Below are positions 48,229-56,560 of a stretch of 64,000 nt of DNA, piece by piece. The notes beneath the pieces are model-generated. The model made no database searches. It saw only the letters and a program-made list of their open reading frames with translations, and was not told the origin of the DNA. Origin of the DNA: Legionella santicrucis (lineage in GTDB: Bacteria; Pseudomonadota; Gammaproteobacteria; Legionellales; Legionellaceae); NCBI RefSeq assembly GCF_001468135.1, contig NZ_LNYU01000085.1, positions 306,104 through 370,103 on the forward strand, given 5' to 3'. Each line of letters starts with the position of its first letter. Positions within the stretch are counted from its first letter, which is position 1. Position numbers and translations under genes: made by a program.

Positions 48229-48337
48229 TGATGAAGCCCCAATTTTTGCTTTGGATTAGCAATTTTAGTTAAGCAACGAAGCCTTGTTTTGCTACACAAA
48301 ATTTTTAAATAGGTAGCAAAACATATAGAAAATAAAT

Positions 48338-49843
48338 TTAAACTTTATACCCATAACTTTCCCAATTACTAAGAATTTTATCTTTCACCTCTTTGGGCCA
48401 AACTCCTTCGAAAGTTGCAGGTATGGGTATTTCTTGACGCGTCCACTCTTCAGGGCGTAAGCAATTATAGATAATTTTGTCTGATCTTAAACTTGCTTTC
48501 TCTTGTGCGGTTAAGAAGCCAACTAGCGGCATAGGTAAAGATTCATTTTCAGAAATTAGATGATCCTTAGGGCGGCAACGAGTAGCAAAGGCCCAACAAA
48601 CTTGATTAATATCACTTGGGTCAATATCATCTGCAACCAGGATTATTTTAGTAATAAAAATAGCTGGTTTAATATTAAAACAAACCTCTTTCAATCTGGT
48701 AATTAATTCATTAACTGAATAATTACCGGCATTTTTTTTATCCCAAATATAGTTTCTGTCTACCGTAACAACAAGCCAATGAACAGCAGTTTCAAATGGG
48801 ATAAAGCAGCTCGTTACAGGAAAATTAGCAGATCGTAAATCGTCTAAAATTTTGGCCGACATACCAAGTGACCAACAGGTATGATTTTCTTCAATTGGAT
48901 AACCAGCAGCAACAACTGGCAGAATAGGATCATTGCGATAAGTAATGGCGCTAACGTGCATGACCGGTTTTATATTTTCACTCGCAGTACATAAACTGCC
49001 TGAAAATTCTCCCATAGGACCTTCATGTACTAGTTCATCTAAAGACATTGTTCCTTCCACTACAATTTCAGCATTAGCGGGAACATATAAATCTACAGTT
49101 TCACATTTGACAAGCTCTAATGGTCGACCAAGAATTCCCCCTATAATGTCCTCTTCATTGATGCCTTTAGGTATTGCTAAGCCGGATATAAAGGGAATAA
49201 TAGGTGCTCCACCTTGAAAAAGGGCAAATGGCATAGGCTGTTTATCTTTCTTCCACATCGAATAAATCATATCAGTGTGTTGGCCGGGTACCACGCCTGA
49301 GATTAAGCATTTGTCGTTAAGTAACATAAAACGCGATATACCCCAATTCACCCAGCTCCCATCGGGTGATTTAACGACAATAGTTCCCCAAGTATTAAAA
49401 TATCTACCACCATCACCATCATGAATATAGGGCACAGGAAAACGCTCTAAATTAATATCGTCACCTATTAAAATATTTTCTTTACAAGGGCCTGTATTAA
49501 TAGTTGTAGGCTTAACAGGCTTAACTGTACGAGCACTAATAAGTACATTAAGTATTTCATTAACATTAGCTGTAGGAGGGAGGCCTAATGAAACGGCTAC
49601 TCGGGCTAGAAATAAGTTGGCCTGTCTACTTGCGCCAGCAGGGGCTCCAAATACGCGAAAACCTTTTTTAATTCCTTTAATTGCATTAAATAAAGGCGCA
49701 GGAGCTCTTAAATCATAAGAGCGCCGGATAATTCCACCTATTTCTAAATTCCAGTCAACTTCTTTATCAATTTCCTGTATTTCATTAATAGCTTTTAAAG
49801 CGTCAATATACTCCCTTAAATCCTTTAAGTGTTTGAGATACAT
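48338..49843 (-). CDS. UbiD-family decarboxylase, ferulic-acid-decarboxylase (FDC1) like
   Basis: 501 residues, the length of fungal FDC1 and similar throughout. Catalytic Arg171 ('NWGISRFM'), Glu274 and Glu279 ('HEGPMGEF') correspond to the Arg-Glu-Glu triad of FDC1. Metal ligands Asn166, His189 and Glu231 are in place. The end 'NWESYGYKV' resembles FDC1's. UbiD enzymes use prenylated FMN for reversible decarboxylation of alpha,beta-unsaturated or aromatic acids. The partner UbiX that makes the cofactor is encoded 210 bases upstream on the same strand. Substrate is unknown; context with an NHLP leader makes a peptide or small aromatic acid possible. Confidence 0.88.
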   Translation of the reverse strand: MYLKHLKDLREYIDALKAINEIQEIDKEVDWNLEIGGIIRRSYDLRAPAPLFNAIKGIKKGFRVFGAPAGASRQANLFLARVAVSLGLPPTANVNEILNVLISARTVKPVKPTTINTGPCKENILIGDDINLERFPVPYIHDGDGGRYFNTWGTIVVKSPDGSWVNWGISRFMLLNDKCLISGVVPGQHTDMIYSMWKKDKQPMPFALFQGGAPIIPFISGLAIPKGINEEDIIGGILGRPLELVKCETVDLYVPANAEIVVEGTMSLDELVHEGPMGEFSGSLCTASENIKPVMHVSAITYRNDPILPVVAAGYPIEENHTCWSLGMSAKILDDLRSANFPVTSCFIPFETAVHWLVVTVDRNYIWDKKNAGNYSVNELITRLKEVCFNIKPAIFITKIILVADDIDPSDINQVCWAFATRCRPKDHLISENESLPMPLVGFLTAQEKASLRSDKIIYNCLRPEEWTRQEIPIPATFEGVWPKEVKDKILSNWESYGYKV

Positions 49844-50053
49844 AATTTTTCCTAAACTAAATTTTTATTAAGATTAAGCTAACCTATATTCAATTTCAAA
49901 GCCAGTATATAAACTTACTATAAGATACTAATCATTGAAATGAGTCAGTGCATTCAACTTCTATTGTGGTTAACCAGTAAATACCCGTAAGCAATCCTAA
50001 ACGGAAATTGCTCTATTTTTCTGTGGAATAACGACAAAACCTAATTCCTGCAA

Positions 50054-50641
50054 TCAATTGATTAATGTTTCTTGTGTTTCTTGCTGCCAACGTTTGACGA
50101 TATTGATATCAATATCAAATAAATCAAGAACGCGCCCTACACTATGATTAACAATATCATCAATTGTTTTTGGATTATTGTAAAAAGCAGGTATGGGAGG
50201 AGCAATGATTGCTCCGATTTCTGTAACCCGTTTCATGTTTTCAATATGTCCCAAATGCAGGGGCGTTTCACGAACCATTAAAATTAATCTCCTGCGTTCT
50301 TTCAAAATGACGTCAGCTGCTCGTGTCAATAAATTGGATGTAGTGCCACAAGCAATATCAGCCAAAGTGCGCATTGAGCAAGGAGCAACGATCATGCCTG
50401 CTGTTGAATAAGATCCACTTGAAATGCATGCTGCAACATCATTGATTGAATAATGTTTATCTGCAAGATTATTGAGATCAGTGGCAGAAAGCTCCGATTC
50501 ATAAACTCGGGTTTGTTGAGCAGCTTTAGAGACAATTAGGTGTGTTTCATAGTCTGTATATCGCAATAACTCGAGAAGGCGTATACCATAAATTAGTCCA
50601 GATGCTCCGGTTATTCCGATAATAATGCGTTTTTTTCTCAT
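50054..50641 (-). CDS. ubiX: UbiX/Pad1 flavin prenyltransferase
   Basis: 195 residues. Makes prenylated FMN, the cofactor for UbiD. Flavin-binding 'IIIGITGASGLIYGIRLLE', then 'AGMIVAPCSMRTLADIACGT', and 'LTRAADVILKERRRLILMVR' followed by 'ETPL' complete the UbiX/Pad1 pattern. The fold is HFCD, shared with the lantibiotic Cys decarboxylase EpiD, but the sequence is clearly of the UbiX side. Start is ATG 50641 or ATG 50653, neither with a strong ribosome site. Same strand as the FDC1-like gene, and transcribed away from the leader-peptide gene. Confidence 0.88.
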   Translation of the reverse strand: MRKKRIIIGITGASGLIYGIRLLELLRYTDYETHLIVSKAAQQTRVYESELSATDLNNLADKHYSINDVAACISSGSYSTAGMIVAPCSMRTLADIACGTTSNLLTRAADVILKERRRLILMVRETPLHLGHIENMKRVTEIGAIIAPPIPAFYNNPKTIDDIVNHSVGRVLDLFDIDINIVKRWQQETQETLIN

Positions 50642-50881
50642 ACCCCAAACCATCTGTTAGATTGGATAACAACCGGATTGTAAACAATAATCCGACTACC
50701 GAAAGATATCAAAAAATCAAAATTCTTTATCAGTCAATATAACTCATATAAATTGCTTGTAACAAGAGATTGCAAGCAATTGCATCAAACTAAAAATCTT
50801 CATTCCGCGTTATTACTTGTAAAGACATTTATTCCTGTGTAAGCTTTTTCTATTATTTAGGACTTTTGAGGACAAGATTCC

Positions 50882-51157
50882 ATGCAAGGATTGACGGAAA
50901 AAATTGCAGCAATTATCAGTGAAGCCAATCGAAACGAAGCTGTTCGCAATCAATTACTTCAAGATCCTGTCACTTTTTTAAAAGCAAAAGACGTTAATGT
51001 ACCGGATCCTTCTTACGTAGATATCTCCTACACACCTGGCTATGGACTTTTTTTGGGAATTGATACTCGTTTTACTACGGAAGTTTCACAAAATCCCATG
51101 ACACAAAAAGATAAGGATATCAATGCCGATCATTTTAGTGATTGCTTGCATTATTAA
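50882..51157 (+). CDS. NHLP (nitrile-hydratase-like leader) RiPP precursor candidate
   Basis: 91 residues. The first ~60 follow the NHLP/TOMM-propeptide pattern derived from the nitrile hydratase alpha subunit: 'LTEKIAAIISEANRNEAVRN', 'QLLQDPVTFLKAKDVNVPD', 'YVDISYTPGYGLFLGID'. The rest (about 61-91, ending 'DHFSDCLHY') would be the core, with one Cys (88). There is no Gly-Gly before the core. SD GAGGAC lies 8 bases before ATG. Sixteen bases separate it from the following UbiD gene, so they are likely one operon. Could be a precursor or a degenerate scaffold protein; homologous export cassette lies 3 kb upstream. Confidence 0.75.
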   Translation: MQGLTEKIAAIISEANRNEAVRNQLLQDPVTFLKAKDVNVPDPSYVDISYTPGYGLFLGIDTRFTTEVSQNPMTQKDKDINADHFSDCLHY

Positions 51158-51172
51158 TTCATCAACAATTGC

Positions 51173-52573
51173 ATGGAAAAATTCAGGATGATAAAAATAA
51201 ATAACCTTCGTGACTGGTTAGAGTTTTTAGATAATAATAATCGACTCATTTGCTTGCAGGACAATATTCCATTGGAGTATGAAGTCCTTCGCTATATTGA
51301 ACATTTTGAAGGAAATTATGCCTGTTTTTTTCCCAAGCCTGGCGGGCATAAAATACCTGTTGTTGGAGGATTAATAGGACAGCGTCAATGGGTAGCTGAA
51401 TTACTCAATATACCAGAAGACAGTATATTATCTACCTTTCAGCGAGCGCTGAAATCACCTTTAGATTGGCAAGTCATTAAACAAGATAAAGCGCCTGTTC
51501 ATGAAGTTATCCATGAAAAAGAGATTGATTTAAAGGCCTTACTACCTATCATTACTTGTCATGAACTCGATGGAGGGCCTTATATCACTAGTGGCCTTGT
51601 GCATGGTTTAAATTTAGAAACAGGTAAGCAAAATCTCTCTATACATCGTCTTCAGGTGCAAGGGCCGGATAAAATGAGTATTTTATTGCTGCCGCGAGAT
51701 TTATTTGCTTATTATCAAATTGCCGAGAAAATGGATAAACCTTTACCAATTACCATTACTATTGGTCATGATCCTGTTATTGAATTAGCTTCGCAAGCGA
51801 TCGCACCCCGCGATATATGTGAATTAACGCTTGCTGGTGCGCTTAAACAACAGCCTATTGAAGTAGTAAAATCTTATACTAATGATGTTCATATTCCTGC
51901 AGGTGCTGAAATAGCTATTGAAGGCTTTATTATTCCTCATAAGCGAGTTTTAGAAGGTCCATTCGGTGAGTTTCCCAAATATTATACAGGACAAGATTTA
52001 CTTCCATATGTTCAAATTACGTGTATTACTCATCGGCGTAATCCTATTTATCGAGTAAATCATCCATCAGGTGTTGAGAATGTAATTATTGGTGGAATAC
52101 CTCGAGAATCATCTATTTTGGAACGCATGCAACTTAATTTTCCTAATATACTGGATGTCCGCTTAACTGCAGGAGGTCTTGGGCGTTATCATTTAGTTGT
52201 AAAAATGATTAAAAAACAATATGGTGAAGCAAAAAATGTTATTGCTTGTGCTTTTGGTTGCCACTACGATATTAAAATGGTAACCATCGTCGATGAAGAC
52301 ATCAATATTAATGACAGCAATCAAATAGAATGGGCGATAGCAACTCGATTCCAAGCCACTCGCGATCTAGTAATTATTAAACATGGTTTAGGTTCTAAAC
52401 TGGATCCATCTGGCGACAAGCGCGGTTTAAATGACAAAATCGGTTTTGATGCTACTAAATATCTGGATGATGAGGAGCACTTTTATGTATCACGGATACC
52501 TGCTCGATGGGGCGACGTGTATGACAAATTATCTAAAGATAGCAAATCTTTAGTGGATTATTTAAAAACATAA
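51173..52573 (+). CDS. UbiD-family decarboxylase (second, bacterial type)
   Basis: 466 residues. Catalytic Arg159 ('NLSIHRLQ') and Glu261/Glu266 ('LEGPFGEFPKYYTG') show an intact UbiD active site, with 'PAGAEIAIEGFIIPHKRVL' before it and 'AGGLGRYHLVVKM' later. Different in sequence from the FDC1-like gene, so not a recent duplicate. Uses prenyl-FMN from the nearby UbiX. Start may be ATG 51188 instead, where GGA lies 10 bases ahead; ATG 51173 has no site. Follows the leader peptide by 15 bases, so co-expression is likely. Confidence 0.87.
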   Translation: MEKFRMIKINNLRDWLEFLDNNNRLICLQDNIPLEYEVLRYIEHFEGNYACFFPKPGGHKIPVVGGLIGQRQWVAELLNIPEDSILSTFQRALKSPLDWQVIKQDKAPVHEVIHEKEIDLKALLPIITCHELDGGPYITSGLVHGLNLETGKQNLSIHRLQVQGPDKMSILLLPRDLFAYYQIAEKMDKPLPITITIGHDPVIELASQAIAPRDICELTLAGALKQQPIEVVKSYTNDVHIPAGAEIAIEGFIIPHKRVLEGPFGEFPKYYTGQDLLPYVQITCITHRRNPIYRVNHPSGVENVIIGGIPRESSILERMQLNFPNILDVRLTAGGLGRYHLVVKMIKKQYGEAKNVIACAFGCHYDIKMVTIVDEDININDSNQIEWAIATRFQATRDLVIIKHGLGSKLDPSGDKRGLNDKIGFDATKYLDDEEHFYVSRIPARWGDVYDKLSKDSKSLVDYLKT

Positions 52574-52727
52574 TTGCAAATAACTGAAAATTGAAACAGT
52601 TTTTCTGCTAAAAAATGAGGTATCGACTCTTAGATTTTCCCATTTTCAAAAAAATACATCTATAGTTAACAATAGTTAGTTTATTTAAGATTTAAAATTA
52701 AATATTTTGCTAAACAAGGAGATGCAT

Positions 52728-53546
52728 ATGGGATATGTACAAGTTGATGCTTGCACTCGCGTTTTTGTACAGGATTGGGGTGCGGGTAAACCAATCGTCT
52801 TTATTTCTGGTTGGCCTTTTGACCATCGCTGCTATGAATATCAATTTACTCAGATACCGAAACATGGTTTTCGTTGTATTGGCATCGATATGAGAGGCTA
52901 TGGAAAATCGGATAAACCTTGGGGTGAGTACAATTATGATGTTTTTGCAGATGATATTTTAAAAGTTTTACGTCATCTTAATTTATACAATGTCACACTA
53001 GTAGGTCATTCAATGGGCGGTGCGATATGTATTAACTATTGTGTACGCCATCATAACGAACGAGTTTCTGGATTGGTACTCTTAGGTGCAGCAGCGCCTA
53101 TTTGGACTCAGCGTTCAGATTACCCTCATGGTTTAACTATTGATCAATGCAATGAGTTACTTAATTTATGTTATTCTGATAGACCTCAACTATTGGAAAA
53201 TTTTGGAAAACTCTTTTTCCATAAAGAAGATTCTGTCAGCCCTAAATTTGCGGGTTGGATGCATAATATGGGTATGGAAGCATCTCCCTACGCAACTGCG
53301 GAATGCATCATTGCCCTTAGGGATACCGATCAACGTAAAAATCTAGAAAAAGTTAAAGTACCAACTGCTATTTTCCACGCTCCTGCCGATAGAGTTTGTC
53401 CTTTTGGCTTGGGTGAAGCAATGCATAAGGGTATTAAGGGCTCCAAACTTATCCGTTTTGAAAATAGTGGGCATGGTTTATTTTATGATGAATGGGAAAA
53501 ATGCAATGACGAATTGATGAAATTTGTTAATGAACATAATAAATAA
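52728..53546 (+). CDS. Alpha/beta hydrolase (haloperoxidase-like fold)
   Basis: 272 residues from ATG 52728, preceded by AAGGAG at 6 bases. Nucleophile elbow 'VGHSMGGAICINYC' (G-H-S-M-G), oxyanion 'ISGWPFDHRCYEYQF', acid in 'PADRVCPFGLGEA' and His in 'NSGHGLFYDEW' complete the triad. Same family as non-haem chloroperoxidases and esterases. Sits within the island after UbiD; substrate unknown. Confidence 0.82.
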   Translation: MGYVQVDACTRVFVQDWGAGKPIVFISGWPFDHRCYEYQFTQIPKHGFRCIGIDMRGYGKSDKPWGEYNYDVFADDILKVLRHLNLYNVTLVGHSMGGAICINYCVRHHNERVSGLVLLGAAAPIWTQRSDYPHGLTIDQCNELLNLCYSDRPQLLENFGKLFFHKEDSVSPKFAGWMHNMGMEASPYATAECIIALRDTDQRKNLEKVKVPTAIFHAPADRVCPFGLGEAMHKGIKGSKLIRFENSGHGLFYDEWEKCNDELMKFVNEHNK

Positions 53547-53561
53547 AGTTCATAATGCGAT

Positions 53562-53580
53562 CCTCCGGTTTATCCGGAGG
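53562..53580. terminator. CCTCCGG hairpin between two hydrolase genes
   Basis: CCTCCGG-tttat-CCGGAGG (53562-53568, 53574-53580), a GC-rich 7-bp stem in the 54-base gap. Candidate attenuator or terminator; no U-run. Confidence 0.4.
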
Positions 53581-53600
53581 ACAATACCTGAGTTCATTAG

Positions 53601-54560
53601 ATGAAATCCAAATCTATAATAGATCCTATCGTTCAGAAGTTCTTAGACCAGGTGAACAGCCAACCTGGGCCTAGATTTCATGAACTTACACCCCAACAGG
53701 CTCGGGATGCTTTTGAGCATCTACAAACACTGGTTTCTGTTAAAAAAGAACCGGTTGATACTGAAAAACGTGAGCTTCCTGTGGGTCCAAATGGTAAGGT
53801 GAGTATACGTATTCTTCGCCCACCCGGCACTCTCGGAGTTTTGCCAGTTTTGGTTTATGTACATGGAGGTGGTTGGGTACGAGGCGATTATAAAATGTAT
53901 GAACGTTTGCTCAGCGCGTTGACGAATGGTACCGGCGCAGCTCTTATTTTTGTAGAATTTCAAAGAGCACCAGAAGGACAATACCCGATTCCGATCGAAG
54001 AAGTCTATGCGGTGATCAAATGGATTGCGGAAAATGGGAGTCAACTTAACCTTGATGCTTCACGCCTAGCTATTGCCGGAGAAAGTGCAGGAGGGAATAT
54101 TGCTGCAGCTGTAACTCTTCTAGCAAAAGAGCGCAAGGGTCCAAAAATTGGTTTTCAGCTTCTTCTCTATCCTGTTACAAGTGCATCATTCGATCAGCCC
54201 TCTTATCAGGAATTTGCAGATGGTTACTTTCTTTCTTTAGAGGCAATTCAATGTCTTTGGAATTTCTATTGTCCTGATATTGTTGTACGAAACCAGCCTA
54301 CTGCATCGCCACTTCGGGCTACTCTTGAACAACTATCAGGGTTACCTCCCACACTTATTATTAGTACTGAGTGTGATGTAACTCGTGATGAATGTGAAGC
54401 CTATGCCCACAAGCTCATTGAAGCAGGAGTTCCTGTTTTGTCAGTACGATTTGAAGCCACTGTCCATGCTTTTCTCATGCTGGATGCTCTCGCAGAAACC
54501 CAGGCTAGTCGAGGTGCAATGGCTCTTATATTTTATAAACTGCGTGAGTTTTTCGGGTAA
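53601..54560 (+). CDS. HSL-family alpha/beta hydrolase (acetylesterase-like)
   Basis: 319 residues. Oxyanion motif 'YVHGGGWVRGDYKMY' (HGGGW), nucleophile 'AIAGESAGGNIAAAVTLL' (GESAGG), then acid in 'STECDVTRDECEAY' and His in 'ATVHAFLMLDAL'. Hormone-sensitive lipase type hydrolases act on short acyl esters. In the island; role unknown. Base composition is higher in GC than the neighbours, which may suggest later acquisition. Confidence 0.85.
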   Translation: MKSKSIIDPIVQKFLDQVNSQPGPRFHELTPQQARDAFEHLQTLVSVKKEPVDTEKRELPVGPNGKVSIRILRPPGTLGVLPVLVYVHGGGWVRGDYKMYERLLSALTNGTGAALIFVEFQRAPEGQYPIPIEEVYAVIKWIAENGSQLNLDASRLAIAGESAGGNIAAAVTLLAKERKGPKIGFQLLLYPVTSASFDQPSYQEFADGYFLSLEAIQCLWNFYCPDIVVRNQPTASPLRATLEQLSGLPPTLIISTECDVTRDECEAYAHKLIEAGVPVLSVRFEATVHAFLMLDALAETQASRGAMALIFYKLREFFG

Positions 54561-54566
54561 TATCAA

Positions 54567-54597
54567 AACCCCGTGTGGAGTACCCACACGTCGGGTT
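54567..54597. terminator. Stem-loop between hydrolase gene and peptide gene
   Basis: AACCCcGTGTGG / CCACACgtCGGGTT (54567-54578 with 54585-54597, short AGTA loop), between convergent genes. Strong imperfect GC stem; likely shared terminator. Confidence 0.45.
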
Positions 54598-54615
54598 CAG
54601 AGACAATTTTATGAT

Positions 54616-54870
54616 CTACTTATATTTTGTTCTTTCTATTACAGGTGCGACTTTTCTTGGTTCGCGTATACCAGTAGCGTGCCCAACTGCGCTCTTTACT
54701 GGAGCTGAAACTGATGCTTTAATTGCACCGCCTGCTTCATTACCAACAGCGGGAGTCAAACTTATCACCAATTTACCAGACTCAACGTCCTGTAACGTTT
54801 CATCGGGTAAATTTTTTATATTTTCAGCAAATTGATTCACTAATGATTTAATAATCTGTTCTCGTTTCAT
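54616..54870 (-). CDS. Double-glycine leader peptide A (candidate bacteriocin/RiPP precursor)
   Basis: 84 residues. Leader 1-48 ends 'AVGNEAGG' before Ala49; the C-terminal part (49-84) is Ala/Val/Lys/Arg rich with no Cys. Leader is nearly identical in protein sequence to copy B (56312-56560) while the cores are unrelated, the pattern of a peptide family with modular cores. GAGGTG lies 7 bases before ATG, an excellent ribosome site. The C39 peptidase 9 kb upstream is a plausible processing enzyme, but positions -4 (Glu) and -7 (Val) are not standard for class II bacteriocin leaders. Alternative: a secreted effector-like small protein. Confidence 0.7.
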   Translation of the reverse strand: MKREQIIKSLVNQFAENIKNLPDETLQDVESGKLVISLTPAVGNEAGGAIKASVSAPVKSAVGHATGIREPRKVAPVIERTKYK

Positions 54871-55339
54871 CTTTAGACACCTCTAATTCTTTGCATCAAG
54901 AATACAATTTCAAGATACCAACAACTTTAGTAAATTCTAATCAATCTAATGATCATAAAACATGTTAATTCCTTCTGGTTTCTTCGAATAGAGAGAGAAA
55001 AAACCTCCATAATCCTTTCTCTATTAAGAGTCAAATCTCAATATAATAAAAAAATCCATTTTGATCATTTTATGACCTTTATTCAAATTAAGTTTAGTTC
55101 ACCAAGCTAATTAATACAAACGAATCAATCTCTAGGTGTACCTCTTTCTTGCACCAAAGTGATGATTAAAACATTAGTTAAAATGAAGGAAAAAATAATA
55201 TTGCAATAAAAGAAAATTAATTTGAGTTTTTAAAATAAGGCGCCGCACTCGCGATTAAAGTGCGCGCTTATATGTTGGCTATCGTCAACGTGTGTAAGAT
55301 ATAAAATTTAAATCCAATAATAAAAAATAAGCTCCATAA
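54871..55339. other. Leader region of peptide gene A with shared upstream motif
   Basis: 469 bases without a convincing gene. About 210 bases before the peptide A start is the 21-base block that also lies upstream of peptide B, and the intervening DNA is partly alike. A GC-rich imperfect stem is near 55242-55269. Confidence 0.5.
55083..55103 (-). promoter_or_regulatory. 21-base motif shared upstream of peptide genes (copy A)
   Basis: On the minus strand GGTGAACTAAACTTAATTTGA, identical at 56733-56753 upstream of copy B. It is 213 bases before the start of A and 173 before B, with TTTGTATTA also shared just upstream. Candidate operator or promoter element, or residue of the duplication. Confidence 0.45.
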
Positions 55340-56050
55340 TTATTTTGGTCTATAACCTTCATTTTCTAATTCTTCTGCGCGAAGTTGTGTAGCCAATTTT
55401 TTATCACCAGATAAAATATCTGAGGATACTTCTTCAAAAATTGAATCTTTATGTTCTATGATGTCTTGAATATTTTGTTCATATCGCAATTTTTTTTCTT
55501 CCGTCGTTAATTTCTTTTCAACAGGAATATTCCATATTTTTAAAATATCATTTTCTTCTGAGTTTTTTTCTATTTTGGTTAGAGTTTCAGAAATTTTTAA
55601 TTTCAACTCTACGAGAGAACCGATAAATACGGAGAACATTTTATCAATAATCAACACCTGTTCTTGCGTTACGTTTTCTTTGAGTTCACCAGTATTCGTA
55701 TCTATCAACAATCTATAAAAAAATTGTTTATATGTTGGGTCTATAATCAAATCAGAATTTTCATCTGCTAAATAAAAATGCTCAGGATTTGGCCGTATTT
55801 TATGTACCGATTCAATTGATACTCCATTCTTTTTTAAAGAATCCTTCACGGCATCACAAGCTTCGCAACACAATCCATGCCTGTAAATTTCAGTTTTTTT
55901 CTTATCAACTTCAGGTATTTCATAACCAGGATCGTCACCAAGATCTCTCATTAATTCTTCAGACATCCTATTGTTGTGTCTTGCTTTTTCATTAACAGAT
56001 TCGTTAATAATTTGAGCTAATTGCTCGATTTCATGTTTACTAATAGTCAT
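55340..56050 (-). CDS. Papain-like Cys/His/Asp protein, effector or peptide-processing candidate
   Basis: 236 residues, not firmly recognised. 'HGLCCEACDAVKDSLKKNG' (Cys61, 62, 65), 'NPEHFYLADENSDLIIDPTY' (His91, Asp104) and 'KQFFY' follow the Cys...His...Asp-Pro-Thr layout of transglutaminase/papain-fold enzymes such as glutamine deamidases. C-terminal half is helical and highly charged, ending 'LRAEELENEGYRPK', an acidic tail of the Dot/Icm signal type. No signal peptide. It is on the same strand as, and between, the two small peptide genes. Catalytic role is inferred from motif spacing only. Confidence 0.55.
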   Translation of the reverse strand: MTISKHEIEQLAQIINESVNEKARHNNRMSEELMRDLGDDPGYEIPEVDKKKTEIYRHGLCCEACDAVKDSLKKNGVSIESVHKIRPNPEHFYLADENSDLIIDPTYKQFFYRLLIDTNTGELKENVTQEQVLIIDKMFSVFIGSLVELKLKISETLTKIEKNSEENDILKIWNIPVEKKLTTEEKKLRYEQNIQDIIEHKDSIFEEVSSDILSGDKKLATQLRAEELENEGYRPK

Positions 56051-56311
56051 AGAGTATCAATATTTAGTCAATTGTAGTTAATTATTGATCATATTTATTA
56101 AGGATTTATTAATTCCTTTGAATTTCTTAAAAAATTTCCACGCTATTTCGGGTTGAGTTACAGAGTTGTTCTAAGGGGGCAATTGCCTAATATTATTTCG
56201 AAAAGAATTCTACAAAACAATATGTTAGTCATTTACTAAATTGCAAAAAGAACCAGGTGGATACTCACATATCTGGTTCAATGAAGGAAAATACACAATA
56301 AGGAGAAGTGA

Positions 56312-56560
56312 TCATATTGGTTTTGTCTGCTTAACGTAAGTAGAAACAGCTTGTGATACTCCAGAAATTTGCTTAAGCTCTGCTGCTTTTTTTGCTGCTG
56401 CTGCTGATGTAGTAGCACCACCTGCTTCATTACCCACAGCAGGAGTTAAGCTGATTACCAGTTTACCAGACTCAACATCCTGTAATGTTGCATCAGGTAA
56501 ATTCTTTATGTTTTCAGCAAATTGATTCAGCAATGATTCAATAATGTGTTCTCGTTTTAT
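56312..56560 (-). CDS. Double-glycine leader peptide B with ATA in place of the start codon
   Basis: Homologue of peptide A. The reading frame matches A from the first codon, but the start is ATA (56558-56560) instead of ATG, 6 bases after AGAGGTAT, the same site as in A. The first ordinary start inside is TTG at 56533, which would drop nine leader residues. Over codons 2-49 I count about 15 synonymous and 4 amino-acid differences from A, so the protein has been kept under selection. Leader ends 'AVGNEAGGA'; the core (49-82) is Ala-rich, 'AAAAKKAAELKQISGVSQAV' and a Lys/Pro end. Either rare ATA initiation, TTG initiation, or a recent pseudogene. Confidence 0.6.
   Translation of the reverse strand: MKREHIIESLLNQFAENIKNLPDATLQDVESGKLVISLTPAVGNEAGGATTSAAAAKKAAELKQISGVSQAVSTYVKQTKPI

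Noticed and set aside
50054..50641. Reading the UbiX gene as an EpiD-type peptide cysteine decarboxylase
   Set aside because: The motifs (GITGASG, APCSMRTLA, LTRAADVILKERR) are those of UbiX/Pad1, and the leader peptide has Cys at position 88, not at the C terminus.
54575..54835. 86-codon plus-strand frame opposite peptide gene A
   Set aside because: The minus-strand frame has a strong ribosome site and a conserved paralogue; the plus-strand one has neither.
55242..55269. GC-rich imperfect stem between peptide A and the papain-like gene
   Set aside because: Interrupted pairing and no associated gene end; cannot be given a role.
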